Origin: Pleurodeles waltl
Lineage: Eukaryota; Chordata; Amphibia; Caudata; Salamandridae
Length of the DNA stretch: 64,000 bases
Reading direction: 5' to 3'
Assembly (NCBI RefSeq): GCF_031143425.1
Contig: NC_090446.1
Location: 1,023,081,066 to 1,023,145,065 of the forward strand
Shown: one piece after another, positions 34,290-45,790 of the stretch
Numbering within the stretch: position 1 is the first letter of the stretch
Layout: every line of letters starts with the position of its first letter
The notes under the pieces: generated by a model
What the model saw: only the letters and a program-made list of their open reading frames with translations
What the model was told of the DNA's origin: nothing
Databases searched by the model: none
Program-made: the position numbers and the translations under genes

Positions 34290-35207
34290 CGCTTATTATG
34301 CGCTGTGCTCACATGAGAACACTCAGGTACCCTAAGTAAGGTAATAGGCAGCAGGCCAGCACATCAGGCGGGTGGCTATGTAGCAGACCATTCGGCAGCC
34401 CAACGATTAGCAGCCCACTGGCCAGCATAGAAGAGCCTGTAGGCTAGGTGGCGGTTTCTCCTAGTGGCACCGCAGTCCCTGGGGGAACTCAAAGTCAGGG
34501 GGCAGCTGGCAGCAGAGCAATAAGCAGGGAGGCATTCTAGATGAGTGCTTTGTGCCACCCAGCAGGCAGCAGGGCAACAAAAGAAGAGCAGTCCAAATGA
34601 GTCCTTTGTACAGTCGAGCAGTCCTTCTGGCAGAGGGTCAGTCCCAGTTCAAAAAGTGCTCTGCCATCATAGGGCAAGAGCATGTGTACTTATAGTCCAG
34701 GTGCCCAGCTTCTAGAAGGTGGGGGAAGGTTCCAGCCAGATCTGACCAGTTCCAAGAATTTTTCTACTCCCCTTCTCTGGCTCCAGACATCATTTGGGGG
34801 TAGACAATCCCTTTTTGTGAGGGCAGAACACAGCCTTTTCAAGTGTAAAGTGTGCCTCACCTCCCTTTCTTCCAGCCCAGGAAAACCCTCAGTATGTAGA
34901 TGAATGCAGATGTAACCCTGTCACACCTAACCCTGCCTGATGTATGGCTGTCTGAAGAGTATGCACAAAGTGGAGCTGTCACTATGCCCCAGACGTGGAT
35001 TGGAGTCAGGCTGCAAAGCACCAGAGTTATAAGCACAGAGCAGTGCCCACTTTCTAAAAGTGGAATTTCTAAAATAGTAATGTAAAATCCACCTACACCA
35101 GTAAGCAGGGTTTCTCTCTACCATTCCAAACATGTCCATACTACTCTTCACAGATCATAAATTACCACTCAGACATATGTAAAGGAATTCCCAAAGCAAA
35201 CATATTA
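34290..35207 (-). repeat. LTR-like repeat LTR2, minus copy, downstream half
   Basis: The reverse complement of 35040-35095 matches 7880-7945 (shared CCACTTTTAGAAAGT). The repeat is cut at 35207/41137 by the LINE insertion and continues at 41137-41665. It is non-coding. The part left of about 34650 is CAG-rich and its membership is less certain. Confidence 0.5.
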
Positions 35208-35217
35208 GAGAAGCAGC

Positions 35218-35885
35218 TAAAAGACTTGAGAGGGACTACATATCCCAAGCTGCTTTGAGGCCCCAGGAGGCGCCCATTTTTACCTGCACCCACTTGACAC
35301 AACGGAGCGCTATAAAGCGCGTGGGGGCTCCTTGCTGCGCGGGACGCGCTAAAAGACTTGAGAGGGACTACATATCCCAAGCTGCTTTGAGGCCCCAGGT
35401 GGCGGCCATTTTCACCTGCACCTGCACCCACTTGACACCAACAAGCGCTATAAAGCGCGTGGGGACACCTCGCTGCGTGGGACGCACTAAAAGACTTGAG
35501 AGGGACTACATATCCCAAGCTGCTTTGAGGCCCCAGGAGGCGGCCATTTTCACCTGCACCCACTTGACACCAACGAGTGCTATAAAGTGTGTGGGGGCAC
35601 CTCGCTGCGCGGGATGCGCTAAAAGACTTGAGAGGGACTACATATCCCAAGCTGCTTTGAGGCCCCAGGAGGCGCCCATTTTCACCTGCACCCACTTGAC
35701 ACCAACGAGTGCTATAAAGTGTGTGGGGACACCTCGCTGCGTGGGACGCACTAAAAGACTTGAGAGGGACTACATATCCCAAGCTGCTTTGAGGCCCCAG
35801 GAGGCGCCCATTTTCACCTGCACCCACTTGACACCAACAAGCGTTATGAAGCACGTGGGGGCACCTCGCTGCGCAGGACGTGCGC
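35218..35885 (+). promoter_or_regulatory. Five tandem 132/138-bp monomers, putative LINE promoter
   Basis: Units start at 35219, 35351, 35489, 35621 and 35753. The second is 138 bp (an extra CTGCAC); the others are 132 bp. Each contains ACTACATATCCCAAGCTGC, close to the known ZNF143 binding consensus. Next comes GGC(G/C)(G/C)CCATTTT, which resembles a YY1 site in the GGCCATTTT units, and then a CTATAAAG-like box inside a GCGC palindrome (TTATGAAG in the last unit). Being upstream of ORF1 and starting at the 5' TSD, the array is best read as a monomer-type 5' promoter, comparable in layout to mouse L1. Factor binding is inferred. Confidence 0.65.
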
Positions 35886-36090
35886 GGGCATAGCCCGGGC
35901 CAAGGGCGGGCTCGTCCACGCCCATCGGAGCCCGGAAGAGGCTGGGCTGGGCCACCCCCCTAACATTGACTATTCAAGTAGGCATCATTGATTTTAGCTC
36001 TATGCGCTATTGCCAATACTGTGCCATCCCGTAGGTTGCACCATTATACTGATACTCTATAGAACGTTTTATCACCAATAACCATCCCAG

Positions 36091-37065
36091 ATGGGTAAAA
36101 GGAAAGCAATAGAGGCTGGGGCAGGGGCAGTGCTAAAAGCTAAGCTGAAAAGACACAAGCATGCAGCTAGTAACTGCGTTATGGACAGAATTGACTCTCT
36201 TTTGGGTGAACGCAAGGACATTTTAACTACTCCTCAGGGAAATAATTCTAACGGCACTGGGGGGGAGCCCTCCCCAATCAATAGGAGGGCTGGCCCAAAG
36301 AAAATTGCTGAAATCTTCGTGAAACGCGGGCAACAAGACACAACCACTACAGGACAGGGAGAGGGCAGGAATGTTATCACCCACACTGCTCCATCTCTAG
36401 TAAAGGAGTTACCACTGGACTCTAACGATTTCATTCAGTGTAGCAACCGCTTTAACCCTCTAATTAACACCCCAGAATCACATGACGACATCGACCCAGG
36501 TATCAGGGTGGATGGGCTAGCACCCGCAAGCACATACTCAACTCACATTAACCCACAGCACATTCAATGCATACAAGATTTAAAAAAGGAAGTACTAGAA
36601 CTTAAGCTCATGGTTAACTCCTTAATTACAGTAGTAAAACAGTTAACTCTTGCAGATGACACAACCACCATGGACCTTACCCAGAGCCCAACCCTACCAG
36701 GCCCCATGACGAATCTGCCCTTTCTTTCAGCACCCAGCCGTGATGGCCTCGTCCCAGTTGGTGCTAAGACTAAGAACTTACTCCAGCCTCCTTTGCACAA
36801 CAGTTTAGGCACAGGAAACACACTAGACGACCATCACAAAATCCCCAAACTCATGAGCAATACTGCCCCAAAATACTCTGCACAGCCTGCCAATAATTGG
36901 TCTCAATCAGGCAATGTAGTTCTAATGGTCAACGTCCCTAAATTAAACACATCGACACATAAGGAAGGGGCAGACTCTATTAAAAACAAGGCAATCCATT
37001 GGATTCACCATGTAAGAGGCTGTCGCTCTGTAATACGCAAGGACATAATCAATGTAGCAAGATAG
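36091..37065 (+). CDS. LINE ORF1 protein (one stop before the probable true end)
   Basis: 324 codons from ATGGGTAAAAGG. It is basic at the N terminus (MGKRKAIEAG, KAKLKRHKH), with a long Pro/Thr/Asn-rich low-complexity part and a probable coiled coil at about residues 155-185 (HIQCIQDLKKEVLELKL and following). Near the C terminus are VVLMVNVPKLN and HHVRGCRSVIRKDIINVAR. The TAG at 37063 is followed by the same frame open to 37272 (PDPGTRFDILKL, IQFKYPRPPMHYGDHPSYC), so the original protein was probably about 393 residues and this is a nonsense mutation. ORF1 proteins of LINEs are RNA-binding chaperones. I do not recognise a specific domain. Confidence 0.65.
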   Translation: MGKRKAIEAGAGAVLKAKLKRHKHAASNCVMDRIDSLLGERKDILTTPQGNNSNGTGGEPSPINRRAGPKKIAEIFVKRGQQDTTTTGQGEGRNVITHTAPSLVKELPLDSNDFIQCSNRFNPLINTPESHDDIDPGIRVDGLAPASTYSTHINPQHIQCIQDLKKEVLELKLMVNSLITVVKQLTLADDTTTMDLTQSPTLPGPMTNLPFLSAPSRDGLVPVGAKTKNLLQPPLHNSLGTGNTLDDHHKIPKLMSNTAPKYSAQPANNWSQSGNVVLMVNVPKLNTSTHKEGADSIKNKAIHWIHHVRGCRSVIRKDIINVAR

Positions 37066-37575
37066 CCAGACCCGGGAACACGTTTTGACATTTTAAAACT
37101 GACACTCAAGGACGGGACCATGGTGGACAATTTGGTGGCCCTAGATGCAAGAACAAGCCCACCTGCACATTCGCGCATCCAGTTCAAATACCCTAGGCCA
37201 CCTATGCACTACGGGGATCATCCGAGCTACTGCCCAGCAAAAAATGTATCCACCCTTGGTGAGAACGATTGACTTAAAGCTTCATCCAAAACCTATGCTG
37301 AAATACCACGCAGCCAACTAATATCAATCACCCCCAGGTCTGCTGCAATCCCTAACACTGCCAGTGCAAGTATTCTCTCTCCCATTCACGATATATTCCC
37401 CAAGACCTTTGACAGTTCACTGTGCAAATATGACAATACTGCATCTTTCATCTTGCAGGAATACTAGCCCCCAAATCAAGAACCGATAGCTAGGCCTGCA
37501 AGCACTTCCCCCACCAGGGCCAGGCCAGCTCCACTAGAGGAACATCACCACTCACCCCAGGTCTCACTGACCAAT

Positions 37576-40500
37576 ATGGGTAATGATCCACTTCTTCCGA
37601 CTCAACCACACCTGCCAAATCAACCTCTGGCAGCTAATCATGCAAATACCAGGCATCTAGACAGGATAGCTCCACCCCTCACTGGGGTACGACTTGTCTC
37701 ATGGAACGTGGCAGGTTTTAAATATATCCTCCCTCTTCCATCCTTCACCTCTTTTATTGATGAACATGACATATGTCTTCTTCAAGAGACATGGTCAACG
37801 GATCCACTTTTTCGAACAGGCTATTCAAACTTCCATATCCCTGCCATGCCTAGTACTAGAGGCAGGCCTTCAGGGGGCTTGACCGTTTGGATCAGAACAT
37901 CACTTAACTTTCATATATTACAGCTACCCACCGACTCTCCCGACCTGTTAGGTCTTCGTTTATCATTTGGGCCTGACACTGTTGTGAACATTTTCAATAT
38001 CTACACCCGAAGGGTCAGGGGGGGTCAAGTCTCCAAAACCCTTTGTGACCTGGCAGCCCTTTTGCAAAACTGCCCCGCCATCATAAAACCATTGTGGCAG
38101 GTGACTTTAATTTCACATTCGAACCTCTAGACTGGGATGATCTCAGGTCCACAGACGAGGAGGATCGAGCTTGGTCTATCCCCGCCCTGTCCATTCCACC
38201 CATCAAGAGATGGACGCAGGTTGCTGTCCAAGTTAAGTCACTGACCATGGAATTTGGGCTCAGGGCGTTAAATGGCAGTACCAAATCAGACACCAAAGCC
38301 CATCACACATTCAACAAAACCAACCACACCAGCAGAATCGACTACTGTCTATTCGACATACAATTATGGCCTCTAGTCATCGATATGACGATTGTTGAAA
38401 GAACTGAAAGTGATCATAATCCTCTCTCTGTTCACACGTTAGCTTTGGGCGACCTCTCGCCCATGATTAACTCCTCAGTAGCAGCACCAGAGGGTATCAG
38501 CCTGGCTCACGACAAACGACACCTAAAGTGGGACAAGATTGTGGCTCGGCCCACACTCATCAACGCAGCTAATAACACCCTAAAGACTACATTAATGAAC
38601 CTAGAGGTGGGTCCGGCAATCCCCTATAAGGAAATAAGTTTAATCCACACCTCATGCTTCAGGGATATCGCAGCCCACTTCTTAGTATCCCCAGCCCATG
38701 ATGGCAAGAGACCCATAGGTAGGCACCGCTGGTTCAATAAAATGTGTCGGTCCCTAAATAAGCGCTTAATCCAAGCTATTAAACCCAAGGATGCCACTGC
38801 CATCCGCCTCGCTAGAAAGTCCTACAAGTCAGCCATACGCAAAGCCAAGCATGACCAAGATGACAAGTGGTGGACAGCACTTAGTGACGCTGTCCGCAAG
38901 AGGAACTGTAGTCTGTTCTGGTCCCTGGCCGCGCGAGGCCCAAAAAGCAGTGGATTGGACCTTACAACCAACATTGCCCCGAAGGACTGGGTAGATCATT
39001 TTAGCAGGCTGTACTCCCATGACCATGATAGCCCCACTCCTGTCCGCATGGACCCCTGCCTAAATACTTCTTTAGCACCCACCACTGAAGTACCCCAGTT
39101 GTTCTCTCAAAGTGACATAACTTACACCCTAGGCACCATAAAACGCGGCAGGGCGTCTGGCTTGGATGGTGTCCCAGCAGACCTGTTCTCAACCGACATA
39201 GCATCCTGGTCAAGATACCTCACCATCATAGTGAACACTATAGCATCTGGGGCGCCTATCCCAGAGTCCTGGAAAGGGGCTATTGTTATCCCAGTCTTTA
39301 AAAAGGGCAACAGATCACTTCCCTGCAACTATAGACCAATTAGTCTAATTGACTGTGTGCAAAAAAGTCTTCTGCCACTGCCTCTTGGGAAAGATCGAAG
39401 ACTGAATGACCGAACATGATATCCTTAGTCCCCTCCAAGCTGGTTTCCGGGAGAAAATATCTACCACTGATCAAGCCCTCAGGTTCCTATTTCTATACTG
39501 GAAAACAGTGCTTATTGCAAAGGGAGCCTTTATGTAGCTTTTGTGAATCTAAAGTCTGCTTTTGACCTAGTACTTCGCAACAAGCTATGGGACACTCTGT
39601 CCCGAATCGGAATCCCGGAGCATATCCTAGCAATATTGATACGGCTCCACGAGGACAACTACGCACGAGTTAGGTGTGCAGCAAGGGTGTGTCCTCGCCC
39701 CGACCCTCTTCTCTCTGTATATCAATGAAATCGTCCCTTCCCTGCTTAGAGTGGAGGCTCACGCACCATCAATTGGCACAAAAAAATCCCTGTCTTGCTC
39801 TTTGCAGATGATACTCTCTTGATATCCAAGACCCCTAGTGGACTAAAGAAACTTCTAACGTGTTTTGAGAAATTCTGCTCAACGCGGGGACTTCCCCATA
39901 GAACTTTTTAGAGGGAAGTTTACACTGGAGGGCACCACACTTGAGAAGGTGGGCATTTTTAGCTACCTGGGTATAACATTGACTGACAAAATGTCTTGGA
40001 AATCACACATAGTTAAGCAAGCCTTAAAACTAAAGCAAACAACAGGGGTACTATGAAAAAGCTTTCACCTCTCACACACAAAACCAATTCGCCCAGCAAT
40101 ACAGATATACGGAGCCCAGGCTGTGACCTCAGCTCTTTATGGGGCCGAACTATGGGGTTATGCTAAAATCCAAGACATAACCATCGCAGAGAACAACTTC
40201 CTGAGAAACCTTGTGTCCCTTCCACCAAGCACTCCACTGTTCCCCCTTTTTAAGGATCTTGTCATAAAACGCATCGGTCATAAAGCCTGCCTACGCCCTC
40301 TGCTGTACTGACGGCGTCTCTGGACTACTCCAGAGCTTGAAACCTTTACTGAAGCCATGCAGGTCATTTTAAAAGCTGATCATCTTCACAGAATCCCCTG
40401 GCTAAGATACATCAAGGGGTCATTCTACTAACTCGGGCTCAGTGAACTCTGGAATTCACCAACCACCTCTGTCTTTCCCTCGAAAAGCGAATTAAAGAAA

Positions 40501-40950
40501 CTATATTGGAAAATGGCAGATCACGAAGCTATAGGGGCTGCACTTCACACTACATTATCCTGTGACTTTGTTAACTTAAAAGAGACATCCAAGTATGAGG
40601 CTTTTTGGGACATAATCACGGTCCCAAGGGAAAGGAAACTGTACTTACAGCTCTGCATTGGAACATTACCATGAAGACTTTTCACCAGCCACTGGTCACA
40701 CAATGAATCAACCGCCTGTCCAGCCTGCAAAGCCCCCGTCGAGAATCTCCCTCATGTCCTTTTTGTCTGCCCCTCGTACACCGCCTCACGTAGGAAATGG
40801 CTGGCCCCGGCATGTAGACTGCTGGGCGTCCGCAGCTCTGAAATAGCCCTGCGGATCCTCAGATCAGACACTAGGCCAACGCTAGTGATCACCATTGCCA
40901 AGTTCCTCGGAGCTAGCTGGTTTGTCAGAGGGAAATTCTTATCTGTTTAA
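37576..40950 (+). pseudogene. LINE ORF2 (APE endonuclease, RT), frameshifted
   Basis: The endonuclease starts VRLVSWNVAG (about 37687) with LLQETW, RGRPSGGLTVWIR, then a frame change near 38090. It continues with AGDFN and ends with ESDHNPL (about 38407-38427). The linker has KRGRASGLDGVPADLF. RT has AIVIPVFKKGN, NYRPISLIDC, a frame break at about 39365, VNLKSAFDLV, and FADDTLLIS (about 39798). The C-terminal part has CPACKAP...H...CPS (about 40708-40770). The last codon is TAA at 40948-40950. Four or more frame changes make it inactive. Endonuclease and RT catalytic blocks are otherwise readable, so decay is moderate. Confidence 0.8.
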
Positions 40951-41136
40951 TGATTCCAACTAGACTGTCCCATCGCACTGTGTGAGTGTATTTTATCTTT
41001 ATTCCATTTTTATCATTTTATGTATTGTTATATTTATTACCTTGTGTATTTATTTGTATTTATTGCTGCTATGCGCTTTTATGGCTCTTGTAGCCGAAAT
41101 AAAGTTTCTTTGACTTCACTTGACTTGAGAAGCAGC

Positions 41137-41665
41137 ACTCACAGCAGTGAAAAACAAAATAGCTGTTTGTCACTATGGGGACACGTAACACATAAAAATG
41201 CATGTCCCACCTTTTACAAACACAGCACCCTGCCTATAGGGCTATCTAGGGCCTAACTTAGGGATGACTTAGGGGTATTCAAAAGCGAGTAGCTTGACTT
41301 GTCAAGTCAGTATGGCTGAGAACTGCGCTTACAGGCACTGCAGTAGCAGGCCTGAGACAAGTTTGAAAGGCTACTTCTGTGGGTGGCGCAATCTGCGCTG
41401 CAGGCCCACTAGTAGTATTTAATTTACAGGCCCTGTGTATATGGGATACCACTTTACAAGGGTCTTAAAGGTAAATTAAATAAGCCAACAGGCGTAAGCC
41501 AATTATGCCAAGTTTTAGGGGAGAACATACATACACTTTAGAGCTGATTAACAGAGGTAAAGTGCCTAAAGTCCTAAAGCCAACAAAAAGAGGGTCACAA
41601 AAATAGGAGAAAGGCAAAACATTTGAGGATACCTCTGCAGAAAGGTCCATTTCCAACATGTAGCA
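41137..41665 (-). repeat. LTR-like repeat LTR2, minus copy, upstream half
   Basis: The reverse complement matches 7290-7730: GGCCTG...CTGCAG, CCACCCAC, a CTCAGGCCTGC block and a CCCTAAGTTAGGC block. Together with 34290-35207 it forms one copy interrupted by the LINE. It is non-coding. Confidence 0.55.
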
Positions 41666-41666
41666 T

Positions 41667-41935
41667 GTCACCATTTGGTAGGTGAGGACGTGTGCTTCTT
41701 AAAGAAGATGCTTTACATGTTCTTTATTTGCATAGGTAACAGATAGGTTAACCTGGCCCCTCACCACGGAAATGCACCTGCAATTGTTTAATATATGTTT
41801 TGGGGGAGTGTGTCCTGTATTGCAACTTCTGCCTGTCCATCCCTTTTTGGATATATGCGCTTGAGACATGTACTATGGCCTCAGACACTCATCATGGTCA
41901 CAGACACCCAATGTCAGCAAAAGATCCTAGCGATG
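41667..41935 (+). repeat. Dispersed repeat R4, copy 1
   Basis: About 270 bp, direct repeat of 45195-45460. Shared blocks include CTTCTTAAAGAAGAT, GTTTAATATATGTTT, and the end AATGTCAGCAAAAGATCCTA. No coding content. Confidence 0.7.
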
Positions 41936-43079
41936 AACTTCTCTGCCTGGAATCTGTGAGATATATAATAAATAGCCTTAGAACAAACTGGAAATTCTAA
42001 ACTTCTGAACTCCATAATATCTTGCTTTTCTGGTCCGATATGTAATGTAGGATGTACTATTGCACCAACTAAAGCCTCTCCTTTTGTTATTCCCATTCCC
42101 AGAAAATACATACCATTTTACACTACTTGTTTACATTTGCAACCTTTAAGTGTATTCATTTTGTGATGTCATTTGATGGCAAAGCCTCCCAGCACACTTG
42201 TGACATTGCCTCTGCTCATCTTGAACCAACCCTGCTCCCCAACCAAATACACATTCTTTTTCTCTCGCCCACTCTCTTAGTCTCTTACCTCCACCCCTTT
42301 GTGACCATCCATTTACTTCTCTCTTTCATCAGCCTTATTTGCAGTGTTTATTGTTGCTGTTCCTCCTGCGCTATTTGGAGATGAAGAATAATGGAAGAGC
42401 TACTAGGGTTGACCCTTTGTTCAGGTAAGTGAATTATCTATCTCCTACTCTGTCCTCCCCAAATCTCTCTCACCAACTCAATCCATTCCACTCAGGATGC
42501 CATGACAGGATCAGCATCATCTACTGACATGCACTAATGTTTTAGATGCCCTGACCCCAGTTAGCCATGGCCTCAAAGTGTCTTATTTCTATAGGTGTAG
42601 GGATCAATCACCTGGCACCCAATACTCCCCAGATGCCTGCAGTGATATGAACTCTTGGAGACTGTAAGCTTAGTGACGGCAGCCATGGCTGTCTACAACA
42701 GGTCAAAAACCTGTCTTCAACCAGTTGGGACAATGCTTGGTGCCTGGTATTTCTAATCTCCCACCGATGTGTGTTGACTAAATGTCTGTCATGGGATTAT
42801 CTCTGATACCAGTAACATTAGAATATGTCTGTGTGTTTGGTGGGGAATGGAAGCGGGGGTGTTCCCCAAACACCTTTTTTTCAAAATATTTTTAAATGCC
42901 TATAAAAAGGCATTAATCAATTTTGTTTATTAAAAAAAAAAATTAAATAAATCCACTTAGCCAAAACTTAGTATAGTGTATTTGGCTGCAATCATAGTTG
43001 AAGAAGATTGAAGTAGACCTTTTTTAAGTTTCAATTATTTGTATTAACGTTTGTAAATATACACCCTGAAGCTGGCACA
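41936..43079. other. Intergenic, nothing recognised
   Basis: AT-rich with poly-A and poly-T runs near 42870-42950. No coding motif seen. Confidence 0.5.
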
Positions 43080-43800
43080 TCAACTTTAAAAGGGAAGTAA
43101 ACAGTGAAATCCACCACCCACACTAACCCACGGCCTCTGTGACTTCCTGACCCAAATCAGATTAACGTGTCTTTAGTCCTCTTTTTCGAGTAATTCCTTA
43201 TTGGATGCCCCAATCCAATAAACCTGAAACTGACGTATTTCAGTGCAAGAGGTAATCGCCTACCTCAGGCATACCTAAGATAACTATATTGGTGCATTTA
43301 TCTATTTCACTCATGTTTATCTGAGCTAAATTTGACAGAACCTCATTCCAAAATTTCGGACATATCGATAAAATATGAAGGTGTGCCTGACATTGTCTTC
43401 AGCGTTAATCTGATTTTGTATTGTCCAAATCGTGATCTTTCAAAGCACCTTCCTTCCCTGTGCATTGTTTGTTAAGTTGTTCCTTCTCATGTATATGTCT
43501 TCCCATTGTTTGGTGTTGAGAGTAATAAATAAATCCTGCACCCATTGTTTTTTTGTATGCAAGGGGTGATTGGGATGGTGCATGAATTAAGAGCCAGGTA
43601 GGTCTTGGATATATATATCTTGAAAACAAGGTGGTTGGGGTGGTCGTTTTTCAAAGATTATTGAGGGTACTAGTGTCTCTCCTTTATTGGAATTTGCAAA
43701 GACAACATCTAATTTACAGATCATGATACTGCTCTTTTTCAGGTTGGTTGCAGCTGGCCTTGACGTTTTCAAAGTAACCAATTTCTCTATTATCACATAG
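43080..43800 (-). pseudogene. Possible decayed L1-like ORF2 C-terminal end
   Basis: The minus-strand frames give QCQAHLHILSICPKFWNEVLSNL followed by NIVILGMPEV, which resembles the L1 ORF2 C-terminal CxxC...H....CP..FW..V pattern. Upstream pieces (43629-43405 and 43796-43587) are short and in different frames. The match is weak and rests on one block. It could be chance. Confidence 0.3.
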
Positions 43801-45194
43801 TTCGCGTAGTCTGAAGTAAGTAGGGAAAATCAGAATTTAAAAATCAATAAGTCACGGTGATGGGAAAGTGGTTACCTCAATGACTAAGCATGTGTCTGCC
43901 CTTTAAAGTCCTAAAAAGAATCAGTGGCAAATCATCAGGGTCTACAAGTAAACCTAATCTGCTGATAGTGTGTATTTCATTAAAAACATTTTTATGCTCC
44001 CACCTAGGAGTAATCAGTATTTTTGAAAACAGGAAATATGCTTCTAAGTCACATCTCAGACTCAAATGTATAGTTAAAGAAAACACATATGACCTGGAAG
44101 AAGCATATATGAAGTTTAAACAAAGATGAAAGAGGCACAACAAGCTTTCTCCAGTGTACCCCTGTGATGTAGATATCTCACTGGTGCTTCAGTTTTGTGA
44201 TTGTTTACTGTTTCAATTGAACCGAACCCGAATGCATGTTGCACTAGCAGTGATCATGACTTGTCAACATGTGCCTGTAGTGTAACCATCATACCGTACA
44301 ACAATTATCACACAATTGTGATACTCCTCACACTCACATCCATCGTCTTTTTGTATGCCAAAGAAGCTAGAATTCTCATCCAAGTCTTATGGCCTCATGG
44401 GATCCAGGTGTTCATCTGAATATGAAAGCCAGGCTCAGTATAACATGTCTTGCTAGGAACGTTATAAAGTCCTAGTCCGTTTTGTAAGGTACTTACTTTC
44501 CCTGTGGTATGCCTACCTGTTTCCATGGTACCGAAGATGTGGAGAACGGTACACAGTTCCGGAGGTGGTGGTACAGGATGCATTCCAGGTCATTTGACCC
44601 ACGTAGCCGTAAAGATGTCACGCATCGTACCTTCAAGCAGGTGCTAGACTAGATTTGTGTATCTTGTATGCTTATATTGAATAAGTATAAGGCTTGTACA
44701 TAAGACTCAAAAGACAAAGATTACAGTAGCTATGGTGACTAAATCAATTGTCGTATGGATTCATAAAAAAGGAGACCTATACAGAATCAGTTGGATTCAC
44801 AGGATTGTCCCAGAGGTTTATTTGTAAATATGAAGGGAGAAAGTGAACAGTTTCGAAACAATGGTTTATTGATCATTTTCTCCATCACTTATATGTATTT
44901 TTAAAAAAAAATCTTAATTATGGTATTCAAATTATCTTACAGTCAGGTGGTACTCTGAAGAGTCATCACAGGCTGATCTGGTTTTTAACTGAAAAACCCA
45001 TCTTAAGTGTGATTCCATGTAGTGGTGAACATGTGATTAACCCTTCAAGTTTAAAAGTAGTTCATAGCCCTTAGAAATGGACTCACTCCTTACTGAAGAC
45101 CTTGAGTCAAAACAGAAAAGATCTTCAGCAAAGAGCACCTGTGTGGCTTGTTGGACATTGCAACGCTAGCCCAATGAGGGGCACAGCTCAATGA
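43801..45194. other. Intergenic, nothing recognised
   Basis: No coding motif, terminal repeat or tandem array was recognised. Confidence 0.5.
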
Positions 45195-45465
45195 TGAAGC
45201 ATGCCACCTTTTGGTGGTGAGGGCCTGTTCTTCTTAAAGAAGATCCTTCACATGTTCTCTATTTGCCTAAGTAACAGATCGAGTGTACTGCACCCTGACC
45301 ACAGAACTGCACCTGCAGCTGTTTAATATATGTTTAGGCAGAGTGTGTCCTGGACCACATCATCTTCCTATCCTTCCTTTTTGGACATAAACGCTTGAGA
45401 CTTCTCGCATGGCCTCAGACGCTCATCGTGGTCACTGACACCTCAATGTCAGCAAAAGATCCTAT
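45195..45465 (+). repeat. Dispersed repeat R4, copy 2, abutting DIRS-B1
   Basis: Direct repeat of 41667-41935. It ends GCAAAAGATCCTAT and the DIRS-B1 left ITR begins at the next base. Confidence 0.7.
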
Positions 45466-45680
45466 CTGATAGAGACTTCTAGTTGCAAATTCCTTACCTT
45501 TGAATTTTCCCGTGGTGACAGACTGGATCCGGAGATTTTTTTGACTAGTACCCCTGTGCACCATTGAGTGACTTTGATCGGCGACGCATCCGTCATTGGT
45601 GTCCTCCGCGCTGGATATGATGTTGCAGTTCCTGTATAGGTGCCACCGCGGTGTGCTGACATCATTTCTTTTCTTTCCGC
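45466..45680 (+). repeat. Left ITR of DIRS-B1
   Basis: Matches the inverted terminal sequence at 2676-2885 (CTGATA(A/G)AGACTTCTAGTTGC, then CAGTACCCCTGTG-like, TATAGGTGCCACC, TGCTGACATCA). Confidence 0.75.
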
Positions 45681-45790
45681 ATGACCAAGAGCTGAACCGA
45701 AGAGAGCTACCCCCTCACTCACTTTTTGACTGCTTTTTTCGACTTTTTTAAAATATGTTTTTGTGTATTCTACTATTGTTGCATGGAGGA

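Larger units (their letters stand above)
35218..41126 (+). mobile_element. Full-length non-LTR retrotransposon, TSD GAGAAGCAGC
   Basis: A 5.9-kb element flanked by exact 10-bp duplications GAGAAGCAGC (35208-35217 and 41127-41136). The order is a tandem promoter-like array (35218-35885), 5' UTR, ORF1 (36091), ORF2 with APE-type endonuclease, RT and C-terminal Cys/His motif (to 40950), and a 3' UTR. The 3' end has AATAAAG and the tail CTTTGACTTCACTTGACTT. ORF1 and ORF2 carry a few stops and frameshifts. The RT and C-terminal CxxC...H....C motif place it among APE-type LINEs. I cannot fix the clade by eye. It sits inside an LTR2 copy. Confidence 0.85.

Noticed and set aside
35162..35893. Open frames of 212 and 230 codons on opposite strands with repeating 44-residue units
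   Set aside because: The repeat unit is 132 bp, a multiple of three, so any open frame is copied through the array on both strands. Position and motifs fit a promoter array better than a gene.
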